64,000 nucleotides of DNA, taken from JALYYC01 sp963795805 (GTDB lineage: Bacteria > Chloroflexota > Dormibacteria > CF-121). The stretch covers positions 186,001 to 250,000 of the forward strand of contig CAWCIV010000002.1 of the NCBI GenBank assembly GCA_963795805.1, in the 5' to 3' direction. The notes under the pieces were generated by a model. It was not told where the DNA came from. It searched no databases and saw nothing but the letters and a program-made list of their open reading frames with translations. The translations under genes and the position numbers were made by a program. Positions 17,629-26,533 of the stretch are shown here, one piece after another (positions within the stretch are counted from its first letter, which is position 1; each line of letters begins with the position of its first letter).

Positions 17629-18210
17629 ATGGCCCGGCTTGCGATTCAGAAGGTGCACGTCGGCGAAAAGGACACCAACTGCTACGTCGTCGCCTGCGGC
17701 GACACGCAGGAGGCCGTGGTCATCGATCCCGGCGACGACGCCGCGAAGATCGAAGGTCAGCTCGCCGGCAAGACGGTCCGCTGGATCTGTTTCACCCACG
17801 CCCATCCGGGGCACACCGGGGCGAAGGAGGCGATCAAGGCGACGACCGGGGCGGCGACGGCGATGCACCTGGCGGACGCCACCGCCAACCTGAAGTCAGC
17901 CGACCAGTACCTGACGGCGGGCGAGCGCCTGCCCTTCGGCCGCTTCGAACTGGAGGTGCTCGCCACCCCGGGCCACTCGCCGGGCGGCCTCAGCTTCAGG
18001 GTCGGCAACCATCTCTTCACTGGCGATACCCTGATGGCCGGCAAGATCGGCCGGCTCGATCTGCCAGGAGCGAACCCTCAACAGATGTTGCTGAGCCTCC
18101 ACGGCCAGCTGCTCACGCTGCCGGACAACACCGTCGTCTATCCCGGCCACGGCCCCAACACCACGATAGGGGCCGAACGCGTGGGAAATCCCTACCTGCG
18201 AATTCGGTAA
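17629..18210 (+). CDS. MBL-fold hydrolase-like protein with altered HxHxDH motif
   Basis: 193 residues, glyoxalase II-like metallo-beta-lactamase fold. The metal motif reads THAHPGHTG: His57, His59 and His62 are kept but the Asp that normally precedes the last His is Gly61. The other metal motifs look normal (TPGHSPGGLSF, FTGDTLMAGKIGR, VYPGHGPNTTIG). Loss of that Asp should weaken the second metal site, so it may be mono-metal or act differently. Such proteins usually hydrolyse thioesters or similar. Starts with ATG after a leaderless-type promoter. Confidence 0.8.
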   Translation: MARLAIQKVHVGEKDTNCYVVACGDTQEAVVIDPGDDAAKIEGQLAGKTVRWICFTHAHPGHTGAKEAIKATTGAATAMHLADATANLKSADQYLTAGERLPFGRFELEVLATPGHSPGGLSFRVGNHLFTGDTLMAGKIGRLDLPGANPQQMLLSLHGQLLTLPDNTVVYPGHGPNTTIGAERVGNPYLRIR

Positions 18211-18246
18211 CGTCGCGGGTCGGCGTCGCGGTCGAGCAGCCGGGCC

Positions 18247-20085
18247 CTAGCCAGGATGCGCGTCAGCGGCAGGCGCCTTCTTGTCTCCGTACAGCGCTTC
18301 GATCTCGGTGCGGTATTTCTCGTTGATCCGCTTCCGTTTGACCTTCATTGTCGGCGTCAGTTCGTCGCCTACGACGAAATCGGTGTCGAGGATCGCCCAT
18401 TTCTTGATCTGCTCGGGGTGGGAAAGCCCGTGATTCACGGCGGCGACCGCCTCGTCGATGTGCCGCTTGACCTCCGGGTCGTCCCGCCCACGCTTGGCCC
18501 CTCCTGATTCCTGATCGAGCGTGAACAGGGCGGCGACGAACGGCCGGCCGTCCCCGAGCACGACGGCCTGGCCGATGCCCCGCTGCCCACGCAGGTTATT
18601 CTCCATCGCCGCCGGCGCGACGTACTTCCCCCCTGAGGTCTTGAAGAGATCCTTCTTGCGGTCGGTGATCTTCAAGAATCCGTCGGCATCGACCTCACCA
18701 ACATCCCCCGTCCGCAGCCAGCCATCGACGAGCGCCTCCTTCGTCGCCTTGTCATCATCGAGGTAGCCGGCGAACACGTTGTTTCCTTTGACCAGGACTT
18801 CCCCATCCGACGCGATGCCGATCTCCACGCCCGGGAGCGCTGGTCCGACCGTACCGAAGCGCGCCTTACCCGGCCGGTTGACCGTGGCGGGCGCGGTTGT
18901 CTCGGTCAGGCCGTAGCCCTCGAGGATCTCAATCCCCAGGCCGTAGAAGAAGCGAAGCATGTCCGGCGAGACCGGGGCCGAGCCGCTGATGCACAGCTTG
19001 ACCTGATCGAGGCCGATCGCCTGACGAATTTTGCTGAACACGATACGATCCGCGAGGTTCCACTGCGCCTGCACCAGGGGCGCAGGCGGGCGCCCGCGGT
19101 CGTAGGCGGCGGCTCGCCGGGCGGCGGTCATCAGGGCCCAGTCCCGGAGGACCCGGCGCGGCCCGGTAACTTTGTCCATCTTGTCGCGAATGCCGGCATA
19201 GATCTTTTCCCACAGGCGCGGGACTGACGTGAAGTACGTAGGATGCACCTCGCGCACCATCACCATGACCTGGTCGACGCTCGGGCAAAAGTAGACCTCG
19301 CAGCCGGTGCAGAGCTGGCGCATGTGGCTGACAACCCGCTCGAGGACGTGGGCAAGCGGCAGGTAGGACAGTGTCCGGTCGGTCGCGTCGCCGGGAAGAC
19401 AGCGCATCGTCGAATCTGAGGTCCAGGTCAAGTTGCGGTGGGTGAGCACCGCAGCCTTTGGCGTCCCGGTGGTGCCCGAGGTGTAGATCAGGCTGGCCAT
19501 ATCGTCCGGTTGGACCGCCTGCCACCGGCTGGTCAGGAGCCCGGGCCGGCCGCGACCGAACTCGTCGCCGCGCTTGAGGGCGTCTTCCCATGTGATTGCC
19601 CAGCCTTCGATCTCCGGCGTCTGACCCTCGATCAAGATCACGCGTCGTAGCTCCGGCAAGGCAGACCGCATCGCCGCGACCTGGTCGAAGAGCTGCCGCT
19701 CTTCGACGATCAGGACCTTTGACGACGAATGGTGGAGCAGGTACTTCACCTGGTCGTCGGCCAGGGTCTGGTAAACGGCAACGGTGACCGCGCCGGCATG
19801 CATGATGGCGAGGTCCGCGATCTGCCATTGTGGCCGATTGGCCGACCAGATTGCGACGCGCTCCCCCGGCTGCAGACCTTCGCTGAGCAGGGCGTTGGCC
19901 AGCCTGGCGACCGCCCGGGCATACTCGGTCCAGCTGATCGGGACCCAGCGTTCCCCGGCTTTGAAGAACAGGGCGGGGGCGTCGGCGCGGCGTTTTGCCG
20001 TTTGCTGGAAGAGCGCCGGGACCGTTTGCGGGAGCGCCGGAAGGTCGTCGGGCCCGGGCTCGTGGCTCCGAACGGCCGATTGCAT
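18247..20085 (-). CDS. Long-chain fatty-acid-CoA ligase (AMP-binding, FadD15-like)
   Basis: 612 residues of the adenylate-forming superfamily, activating fatty acids to acyl-CoA through an acyl-AMP. Visible: the P-loop YTSGTTGTPKAAVLTH, the GYGLTETTAPATVN motif, GWLRTGDVGEVDADGFLKITDRKKDLFKTSGGKYV hinge elements (each seen in order), and a C-terminal MKVKRKRINEKY lysine region. It resembles FadD15-type bacterial and eukaryotic long-chain synthetases more than the E. coli FadD. Monocistronic, with TATAGT 6 nt before the ATG. Chain-length preference cannot be read. Confidence 0.9.
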   Translation of the reverse strand: MQSAVRSHEPGPDDLPALPQTVPALFQQTAKRRADAPALFFKAGERWVPISWTEYARAVARLANALLSEGLQPGERVAIWSANRPQWQIADLAIMHAGAVTVAVYQTLADDQVKYLLHHSSSKVLIVEERQLFDQVAAMRSALPELRRVILIEGQTPEIEGWAITWEDALKRGDEFGRGRPGLLTSRWQAVQPDDMASLIYTSGTTGTPKAAVLTHRNLTWTSDSTMRCLPGDATDRTLSYLPLAHVLERVVSHMRQLCTGCEVYFCPSVDQVMVMVREVHPTYFTSVPRLWEKIYAGIRDKMDKVTGPRRVLRDWALMTAARRAAAYDRGRPPAPLVQAQWNLADRIVFSKIRQAIGLDQVKLCISGSAPVSPDMLRFFYGLGIEILEGYGLTETTAPATVNRPGKARFGTVGPALPGVEIGIASDGEVLVKGNNVFAGYLDDDKATKEALVDGWLRTGDVGEVDADGFLKITDRKKDLFKTSGGKYVAPAAMENNLRGQRGIGQAVVLGDGRPFVAALFTLDQESGGAKRGRDDPEVKRHIDEAVAAVNHGLSHPEQIKKWAILDTDFVVGDELTPTMKVKRKRINEKYRTEIEALYGDKKAPAADAHPG

Positions 20086-20091
20086 GCCGCC

Positions 20092-20097
20092 ACTATA
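20092..20097 (-). promoter_or_regulatory. Leaderless-type -10 box of the acyl-CoA ligase gene
   Basis: TATAGT on the minus strand, 6 nt upstream of the ATG at 20085. Confidence 0.45.
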
Positions 20098-20192
20098 GGA
20101 GAGTTTTGCCGGGCCGTAGGCTCGCGGCCACCCAATCCGTATCCTTACCTTGTGGTCGTGGGGACCTGTGAACTTGCCTTTCTACTGAACAC

Positions 20193-21125
20193 GTGACGCC
20201 GGCGATACGGACCGAGCTCGACGACCTCGGAACGGTGGAGCAGGGCCCACTCGCCGCCATCCTGGCGGCCCTTGCCCGGGATGACCCGAATGGCGTCGTT
20301 GCCGCGCTCGACGGCCAGCTGCACCACGGACGCCCTGGAAGTCCGTCCGCGCTCCGCCAGCAGGTTGGCGAGCGGCTCGCCACCGCGCTGGCCGAGCAGA
20401 GCGGTCGGATCAGCCGGTGGATCGACCTGCTCGCCGCATCGCCCTCTCCAACCGGACGACAGGTGGCGTGCCTCCTGCTCCCCAGCCGTTACCAGGACGA
20501 CCCGACCGGGGTGCTTCGTACCGCCCGAGCGCTCGCCGACGACCCGCACTGGGAGGTGCGGGAGGCCGCCGGTGGCCTCCTCGGCACGCTGCTCGACCGC
20601 GACTTCGATCGTATCCGCGAGCACCTCGAGATCCTGCGGTCGTCGCGCTCGGAGAACCTTCGGCGCGCCGTCGTTATCGCGGCCAAGTACGCCGCCCGGC
20701 GGGACAAGCCGGAGCGGGTGGGCGCTCTGCTGAGCATGCTCGAACCACTGCTCCGCGACACCGAGCCCTACGTGCGTCGCAACCTCGGGCCGTTTGCGAT
20801 CGGGGACGCCCTTCTCCGCGTCGACCCGAAGCAGACGCTGAAGTGCCTGCGCGAATGGTCGAAGGATCGCGACCCGATGGTGCGGTGGAACGTGGCGATG
20901 GCATTCTCGAGCGCGATCGGCTCCTTCCACTGGCCGGCCGCCAAGAGCATCCTCGAACGGCTTGCCAGGGGACCCGAGCCGATCGTCCGAAACGCGGTCG
21001 CCAAGGCGATGCGGCGCTGCCGCCAGCGCTATACCGATGAGGTGGAGGAAACTCGCCTGCGATGGATAAAGGACCGGGATCGGTCGGCAACCGCCCAGCT
21101 CGTCGGTCCGCTTCGCAAGCGCTGA
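20193..21125 (+). CDS. HEAT-repeat protein (AlkD/armadillo-like)
   Basis: About 310 residues made of successive helical pairs typical of HEAT repeats: DPHWEVREAAGGLLGTLL, SENLRRAVVIAAKYAA, DTEPYVRRNLGPFAIGDALL, DPMVRWNVAMAFSSA and EPIVRNAVAKAMRR. The Trp- and Arg-rich concave face resembles DNA-alkylation-repair (AlkD-like) proteins, but a catalytic Asp arrangement cannot be confirmed. GTG start at 20193. Its end overlaps the Ski2-like helicase start by 64 bp, so both are co-translated; a nucleic-acid role is plausible. Confidence 0.7.
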   Translation: MTPAIRTELDDLGTVEQGPLAAILAALARDDPNGVVAALDGQLHHGRPGSPSALRQQVGERLATALAEQSGRISRWIDLLAASPSPTGRQVACLLLPSRYQDDPTGVLRTARALADDPHWEVREAAGGLLGTLLDRDFDRIREHLEILRSSRSENLRRAVVIAAKYAARRDKPERVGALLSMLEPLLRDTEPYVRRNLGPFAIGDALLRVDPKQTLKCLREWSKDRDPMVRWNVAMAFSSAIGSFHWPAAKSILERLARGPEPIVRNAVAKAMRRCRQRYTDEVEETRLRWIKDRDRSATAQLVGPLRKR

Positions 21126-23515
21126 TCAGCTCCTTCCTCCCGGCATTCCAGGCGACCCTTCCCTGGCCGCTTGACCCGTTCCAGGTCGAGGCCATCGAAA
21201 AGCTGGATCGCCACCAGGGCGTCCTCGTCTCGGCCCCGACCAGCTCCGGCAAAACCGTCATCGCCGATTACGCCATCTATCGCGCGCTGGCAAGCAACAC
21301 GCGCGCCATCTATACGACGCCGTTGAAAGCGCTCTCGAATCAGAAGTTTCGCGATTACACGCGGCGGCACGGGGAAGGGGCGGTCGGGCTGGTCACCGGA
21401 GAGAACACCATCAACCCGGGAGCGCCGGTCGTGGTGATGACCACCGAAATCCTGCGCAACCTGATTTACGAAGAGCCGGAGCGGCTGGCCAACGTCCAGT
21501 ACGTCATCCTCGACGAGGTCCACTACATCGACGACTTTCCACGTGGCGCCGTTTGGGAAGAGATCATCATCCAGGCGCCGGCCCAGATCAAGTTCATCGG
21601 CCTGTCGGCCACCATCAGCAACTACCAGGAGATCGCCGACTGGATGAGCCGCCAGCGGGGCGAGATCGCCACCGTGAGCGTTCGCAAGCGGCCGGTCGAA
21701 CTGCGGCTCTGGCTGTCGATGCGGAACGAGTTCTATCCGTTGCTGGATGAGCGCGGCGCCATCCCCCGCGAAACCCGGCTGCGCGCCCAGAATGAGTCAT
21801 CGACGGACTTGCGCCTGTCGCAACTGCGGCGCGCGCCGGAGAACGATCTGCTCCCGGTCGTCGAGCGGCTCCGGAGGCGCGAATTCCTGCCAGCCATCTA
21901 TTTCATCTTTTCGCGGCGCGGCTGTCGCGAGGCGCTGGGCCGCTGCGCGAGTCACGGGATGGATCTGACAACCGAGGATGAGAAAGCGGTCATCGACCGG
22001 ACCGTGAGCCGCAGGCTCGAGCAGGTCCGCGATCGGGACGAGGCCGAGCTCTACGCGTCCATGCTGGACGCCGACACGCTCCGGCGTGGCCTGGCCATGC
22101 ATCATGCCGGCCTGCTCCCCTATCTGAAGGAGATCGTCGAAGACCTGTTCGCGCAGGGACTGATCAAGGTGGTCTTTGCGACCGAGACCCTCTCGCTGGG
22201 CATCCACATGCCGGCCCGCGCCGTGGTGGTCTCCTCCTTCACGAAGTTCGACGGCCAGAACTTTGCCGCCCTCACCTCCGGCGAGCTGACGCAGTTGATG
22301 GGCCGGGCGGGCCGGCGCGGGATCGATCCGATCGGCCACGGCATCGTCCTCAAGGAGCCGGATATCGATATCGGCACCATCTACGAGGCCGCCACGGGAC
22401 AGGAGATGACCGTGGAGAGCAAGTTCGCGCCGACCTACAACATGGCCCTCAACCTCCTCCGCTATCACCCACCGGAGGCGGTGGACCTGCTGATGGAGCG
22501 GTCGTTCGGTCAGTACCAGAAAGGGCTCGCCAGGCGCGACCTCGAGGATCGGCTGGCCAACCTGCGGCAGCGCGTGGCCGACGTCGCCGGCGGGCGCTTC
22601 ACCGTCGAGGGGGAGCCCTGCTGCACCGACGAGACCTTCACCGAGTTTGCCCGTGCCAACGATGAGATCGCCGCGCTGCGTGTGCAGATGCGCCGACTTC
22701 GACGCGATCACTGGCACAAGGGCCGAAGTCGTGGCCGCGGGCGGGGAGCCCCGACCCGGGACCCGGGAGGGCGGACACTGGCGCAGCTCAAGGACGAGGT
22801 CGTCCACTGGCAGGCGACCATGAACCGCCTACCCTGTCGCCAGTGTCCCTTCCGGGCCGAACATCAGGCGCACCACGACGAGGTCAGAGAGTTGCGGGCG
22901 CGCTTGCAGGCATCCACGCAGGACGCGGAGCGAAGCCAGGGGGAGTATCGGCGGCGCATGGCGGCTCTGCGCGCGATCCTGGAGGAGCTCGGCTTCCTCA
23001 AGGACTCGGTACCCACCGACAAGGGGCATCTGGCCTCGCGCATCTACGGCGAAAACAGCCTGATCATCACGGAGGCGATCGCCGACGGATGGCTGGAGGA
23101 GTTGACCCCGGCGGAGCTGGCGGCTTCGGTGGTGATGGTCACCGCGGAAGACCGTAACCGCGACCGCCCGCAACCACGCCAGCGCATGCCGACCAGCGCG
23201 GTCGCACTGGCCCAGAAGCGGCTGCGGGTGATCTACTTCCGGTTCTCAGCCCGCGAGCGCGACCGCGGCGAGGAAAACCTGCGACCCCTTTCGGGTGACT
23301 ACGTGAACTTCGTCTACGACTGGTGCAGCAGCGAGCCGCTCTCGACGCTGCAGCCGCCGCCCGGGGTCGAGCTCGGCGATGCCGTGAAGGCGGTGAAAGG
23401 ACTCTATAGCGGACTTCGCCAGATCGAGTGGGCGGTCGTGGAGCGCCCCACCCTCCGGCACCTCGTGATCAAGGCACGGCAGGCGCTCGAGCGGGAGCTG
23501 ATCACTCGCGTCTAG
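21062..23515 (+). CDS. Ski2/Mtr4-like DExH RNA helicase with C-terminal DSHCT region
   Basis: 817 residues. Superfamily 2 motifs: APTSSGKT (I), TTPLKALSNQKF (Ia), DEVHYIDD (II, DEVH), GLSATISN (III), then VVFATETLSLGIHMPAR and QLMGRAGRRGID (V, VI). A helical Arg/Gly-rich insertion with a CRQCPF pair (~590-600) and a C-terminal DSHCT-like domain follow. Related to actinobacterial HelY and eukaryal Mtr4/Ski2 helicases that unwind RNA for degradation. The ATG at 21062 has GGAGGAAA about 13 nt upstream. Coupling to the HEAT gene suggests a shared complex, which is inference. Confidence 0.88.
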   Translation: MDKGPGSVGNRPARRSASQALISSFLPAFQATLPWPLDPFQVEAIEKLDRHQGVLVSAPTSSGKTVIADYAIYRALASNTRAIYTTPLKALSNQKFRDYTRRHGEGAVGLVTGENTINPGAPVVVMTTEILRNLIYEEPERLANVQYVILDEVHYIDDFPRGAVWEEIIIQAPAQIKFIGLSATISNYQEIADWMSRQRGEIATVSVRKRPVELRLWLSMRNEFYPLLDERGAIPRETRLRAQNESSTDLRLSQLRRAPENDLLPVVERLRRREFLPAIYFIFSRRGCREALGRCASHGMDLTTEDEKAVIDRTVSRRLEQVRDRDEAELYASMLDADTLRRGLAMHHAGLLPYLKEIVEDLFAQGLIKVVFATETLSLGIHMPARAVVVSSFTKFDGQNFAALTSGELTQLMGRAGRRGIDPIGHGIVLKEPDIDIGTIYEAATGQEMTVESKFAPTYNMALNLLRYHPPEAVDLLMERSFGQYQKGLARRDLEDRLANLRQRVADVAGGRFTVEGEPCCTDETFTEFARANDEIAALRVQMRRLRRDHWHKGRSRGRGRGAPTRDPGGRTLAQLKDEVVHWQATMNRLPCRQCPFRAEHQAHHDEVRELRARLQASTQDAERSQGEYRRRMAALRAILEELGFLKDSVPTDKGHLASRIYGENSLIITEAIADGWLEELTPAELAASVVMVTAEDRNRDRPQPRQRMPTSAVALAQKRLRVIYFRFSARERDRGEENLRPLSGDYVNFVYDWCSSEPLSTLQPPPGVELGDAVKAVKGLYSGLRQIEWAVVERPTLRHLVIKARQALERELITRV

Positions 23516-24036
23516 TCCCGGCCTTCTTCCTGCGCCAGTTTTTCCGAGATCCGAAAGACACGCTCGGGAAGGTCGGCGAGGTCGTAGAAGCGCAGCGGCT
23601 TCTTCAAGCGCTTGGCGATGCCGACCTGCACCTTGACGCCGAGGCTCATGGTCCCAAAGACCCAGACTTCGTCGCAGCGCGACAGCAGGTTGTTGATCGC
23701 CTCCCGGACCAATTGCTTGGAAACCGTGTGGAGGAGGTAGTAGTCGAACAACATGAAGGGATTGATCGGCACATGGCCCTCGTCCAGGACGGCCTTCGAG
23801 ACGTGCATCCTCCAATAGAAATTCCGGTTGGACATCGCGATGTAGATGAGCTTCTTGGGGTGCCGCAACGTCTGCTCGAGCTGTTCGAGCGGGCTCGCTT
23901 CGGGTGTCGGCGCGAAGATCGAGGCCAGGATGTCGTCCGCGGACTTTCCACCGGCTGGAGGCGCCTCCTGCCGTCGAAGCGGCGTCGAGGGTGCTTCCTC
24001 CGGCTCGACGGCGTCGCGTTCAGGGTCTCGCCGCAT
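23512..24036 (-). CDS. DUF4406-like protein (nucleoside deoxyribosyltransferase fold)
   Basis: 174 residues: a disordered Pro/Glu-rich N-terminus (~1-55), then a Rossmann-like domain beginning KKLIYIAMSNRNFYWRMHV, with GHVPINPFMLFDYYLL, RCDEVWVFG and GVKVQVGIAKRLKKPLRFYDL. This order matches DUF4406/nucleoside 2-deoxyribosyltransferase-like proteins. The catalytic Glu of true deoxyribosyltransferases is not obvious. TAAACT 8 nt before the ATG suggests leaderless transcription. Ends convergent with the helicase, overlapping 4 bases. Confidence 0.6.
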   Translation of the reverse strand: MRRDPERDAVEPEEAPSTPLRRQEAPPAGGKSADDILASIFAPTPEASPLEQLEQTLRHPKKLIYIAMSNRNFYWRMHVSKAVLDEGHVPINPFMLFDYYLLHTVSKQLVREAINNLLSRCDEVWVFGTMSLGVKVQVGIAKRLKKPLRFYDLADLPERVFRISEKLAQEEGRD

Positions 24037-24078
24037 TGGTCGGAAGTTTATGCGTCAGCCTCTAAGGCGTCAAGGTAT

Positions 24079-24717
24079 TCACGCACCAGCGGACGCAGCC
24101 GTCGCAGGGCGCGGTCCAGCAAGGCGACGTTGGACGGCATCGTTGAGCCAGCGGCTGGCCCCGGAAGGATGAGGCAGCGGCACGAGCAGCGGACGGGGCC
24201 TGGCGCGAGGGCCCACCATCTGGCCCGACGCATCGAAGGCCGACCCGACCAGCTCCTGGAGTGGCCGCCCCGGCAGAAAGCGCTCATGCGCGAGCCCGCC
24301 GACCAGGAGGATCAGGCTGGGATCGATCAGGGCGAGTTGCCGGTCGAGGTGGGGACGGCAGAGCTCAACTTCCGCGCGGCTCGGGCGACGGTCACCGCCA
24401 CCGATCCCCTTCCCGGGGAAGCATTTCGTGATCGACGTCATGTACACGCGGCGACGGATCTCCTCCTCAGACTGGAAGCCCGCTCGCACCAGCCACCGCA
24501 TCAGCACCTTGCCCGATCGCCCCTGGAACGGGAGGCGACGTTCTTCTTCGACGATGCCCGGCGCCTGGCCGACAAGCATGATGCGGTTATCCGGATAGCC
24601 GCTGAGGACGGGACCGGCGTGATCGAGAAATCCCGCTTCGACGCAGCGGGTGCAACTCCAAACCTGCCGGTGGAGCGCGAGCAGCGTGCGGGGCGATGGG
24701 GACGGCACGGTTTCCAC
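24079..24717 (-). CDS. Uracil-DNA glycosylase superfamily protein (Fe-S type)
   Basis: 212 residues. An N-terminal CTRC pair (22, 25) with later Cys in SITKCFPGKG and EVELCRPHL fits the 4Fe-4S cluster of family 4/5 uracil-DNA glycosylases. Motif A reads VGQAPGIVEEE and the C-terminal motif reads LPHPSGASRWLND. Such enzymes remove uracil (or other deaminated bases) from DNA. The exact substrate class is uncertain because motif A differs from GEAPG/GLAPA. GTG start at 24717; ends with TGA at 24079. Confidence 0.78.
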   Translation of the reverse strand: METVPSPSPRTLLALHRQVWSCTRCVEAGFLDHAGPVLSGYPDNRIMLVGQAPGIVEEERRLPFQGRSGKVLMRWLVRAGFQSEEEIRRRVYMTSITKCFPGKGIGGGDRRPSRAEVELCRPHLDRQLALIDPSLILLVGGLAHERFLPGRPLQELVGSAFDASGQMVGPRARPRPLLVPLPHPSGASRWLNDAVQRRLAGPRPATAASAGA

Positions 24718-24735
24718 GTTAAACTCATCGCCTCA

Positions 24736-25804
24736 ATGCCTCCCTCGTCCGGGGATTCCTACATCGCGCGAGCTCATGCCCTGATTGACCTCGGGCGCCA
24801 GGCCGACGCCATCCCGCTCCTGCAACGGGCGATCGCCGCCGACCCCGAGGACGCCGTATCCGCGCTGTGTCCTCGCGGCCTGCTTTCTCGACATGGACCG
24901 CGACGAAGAGGCATGCCGCACCGTGGAAGACGCCATCGCGCTGGATCCCGAGCTCTCGCTCGCCCACCGGCTGCATAGCTTCGCCCTCCGCAAGCTGCAT
25001 AACCCGAGGCTCGCTCTGGATGCAGCTCGGGAGGCGGTTCGGCTCAGCCCGATTGAGGCCGACGCCCTACTCGAATTGGGCGAAGCCCAGCTCGAAAACG
25101 GCCAGTTCAAGGAAGCCGTGCAGGCCGCTGAGCGGGTGCGGGCACTCGAGCCCGCGTCGCTCGACGGCCACTATCTCCTGGGCCGGATCGCGCTCCAGCG
25201 GAGGCGTTGGAAGGACGCCGAGGAGCACTGCCGGGAGGCGCTCCGGATCAATCCCTTGAGCTGGGTTGTGATGAACAACCTGGGCGTGGCGTTACAGGGG
25301 CAGCGCCGCCAGAAGGAGGCGGTCGAAGCCTTCGAAAACGCGGCCAAGCTGAATCCGAAAGCCGATGTGGTGCGGCGCAACCTGTTCACACAGACCCAGT
25401 CTTACATTGGCATTGGCGTCATCGCGATTCTGGTCATCCAGGGACTCCGCCTTGGGTTCTTGGCTCATGCCAATCCCATTGCCCTCGGCGTCGGGCTCAT
25501 CATCCTGTTCCTCGGCGCCTGGCTGGTCTATGTGATCCGCAAACGACAGTTAAGCCCAACGGTCCGACGGTTCTACGATCTCGAGCGCCGGCGTGAGCTG
25601 CCCCTCAGCCTCGCTTACGTCATGTTCTGGAGCGGCGGATTCGTCCTCATCCTGCTCGGCGGGATTTTCGGCTACGTCCTCTCCAACGGATCGTGGGTGG
25701 TCCCGTTGCTGGTCGTGGCCGCCCTTTCCTGGTCGATCGGGGGACCGCGCCTGTGGCGCCACGGAATTCTTCCCCGGATCGTTCGCTCGCGCGCGAACCG
25801 CTAG
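24736..25804 (+). pseudogene. TPR-repeat membrane protein with an N-terminal frameshift
   Basis: Four to five tetratricopeptide repeats followed by two pairs of membrane helices (~200-300). From the ATG at 24736 the first repeat (SYIARAHALIDLGRQADAIP...) is in one frame; the rest (CFLDMDRDEEACRTVEDAI onwards) is in the +1 frame, with the break near 24862-24872. Removing one base restores two consecutive 34-residue repeats exactly, so the frameshift is very likely an indel rather than a wrong start. If real, a shortened protein could start at the internal ATG near 24891. Function: protein interaction at the membrane; specific role unknown. Confidence 0.75.
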
Positions 25805-25865
25805 GGCACTGTGACCCTCTCATGAATCGATATCCCCGCAGGACGCGTCTGGCATCCTTACCAGC

Positions 25866-26510
25866 GTGAGCGAAATGAGGCCGATCAGCCGCCTCAACCA
25901 ACTTGCGGGAACAGACATCGGCCGCCTCGCGGGAATCTCCGATGGCATCTTTGCCGTGGGTATGACCCTGCTGGTGCTCGGCCTCTTCGTCCCGACCATC
26001 TCTGGTAGTAGCGACAGCGCCCTCTGGCAGGAACTGGTCAAGCTGGGGCCGAGCATCCTTGTTTACACGATGAGTTTCATGACGCTCGGGATCTTCTGGG
26101 TGGGACAGGGCTCTCAGTTGGGCCTGCTGGCCAAAAGCAATCGCCATTACACCTGGTTGCAACTGACGTTTCTGCTTTTCGTGACCCTGGTCCCCTTCTC
26201 GACCGGCCTGCTGACGCGCTACCCGGGGCTGCGAGTCGCGCTCCTCGAGTACTGGCTCAACATCGTACTGCTAGGCGTCATGCTGCTTGCCGGACTCCAG
26301 TACGGCATGCACGCGCGTCTCTTCCGAGAGACGGACATCGCTGCGGCCGGCCACTTGATGCGAGGGCGGATCCTGATCGCGCAGGCCCTCTATGCATTCG
26401 CGACGGCGCTGAGCCTCTTCTTTCCGACCTGGGTCAGCATCGCGCTCATCGTCCTGATCCAGCTCAATTACGTGATCGCGCCGCGGATCCCGATCCTGCA
26501 TCGGTTCTAA
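25866..26510 (+). CDS. TMEM175-family potassium channel-like protein (DUF1211)
   Basis: 214 residues with about six membrane helices. The first helix carries the family signature RLAGISDGIFAVGMTLLVLGL, the pore-lining (F)SDG segment of bacterial TMEM175, here with Ile in place of Phe. These proteins form K+-permeable channels without a canonical selectivity filter. GTG start at 25866. No operon partner is evident; the AlkZ-like gene follows 23 bp later and may be co-transcribed. Confidence 0.82.
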   Translation: MSEMRPISRLNQLAGTDIGRLAGISDGIFAVGMTLLVLGLFVPTISGSSDSALWQELVKLGPSILVYTMSFMTLGIFWVGQGSQLGLLAKSNRHYTWLQLTFLLFVTLVPFSTGLLTRYPGLRVALLEYWLNIVLLGVMLLAGLQYGMHARLFRETDIAAAGHLMRGRILIAQALYAFATALSLFFPTWVSIALIVLIQLNYVIAPRIPILHRF

Positions 26511-26533
26511 CCCCGGTCGCATCGATTGGCGAG

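Noticed and set aside
2589..18245. 16-bp identity GCGGTCGAGCAGCCGG at ~2589 and ~18229
   Set aside because: Too short and GC-rich to call a repeat family; no shared flanks.
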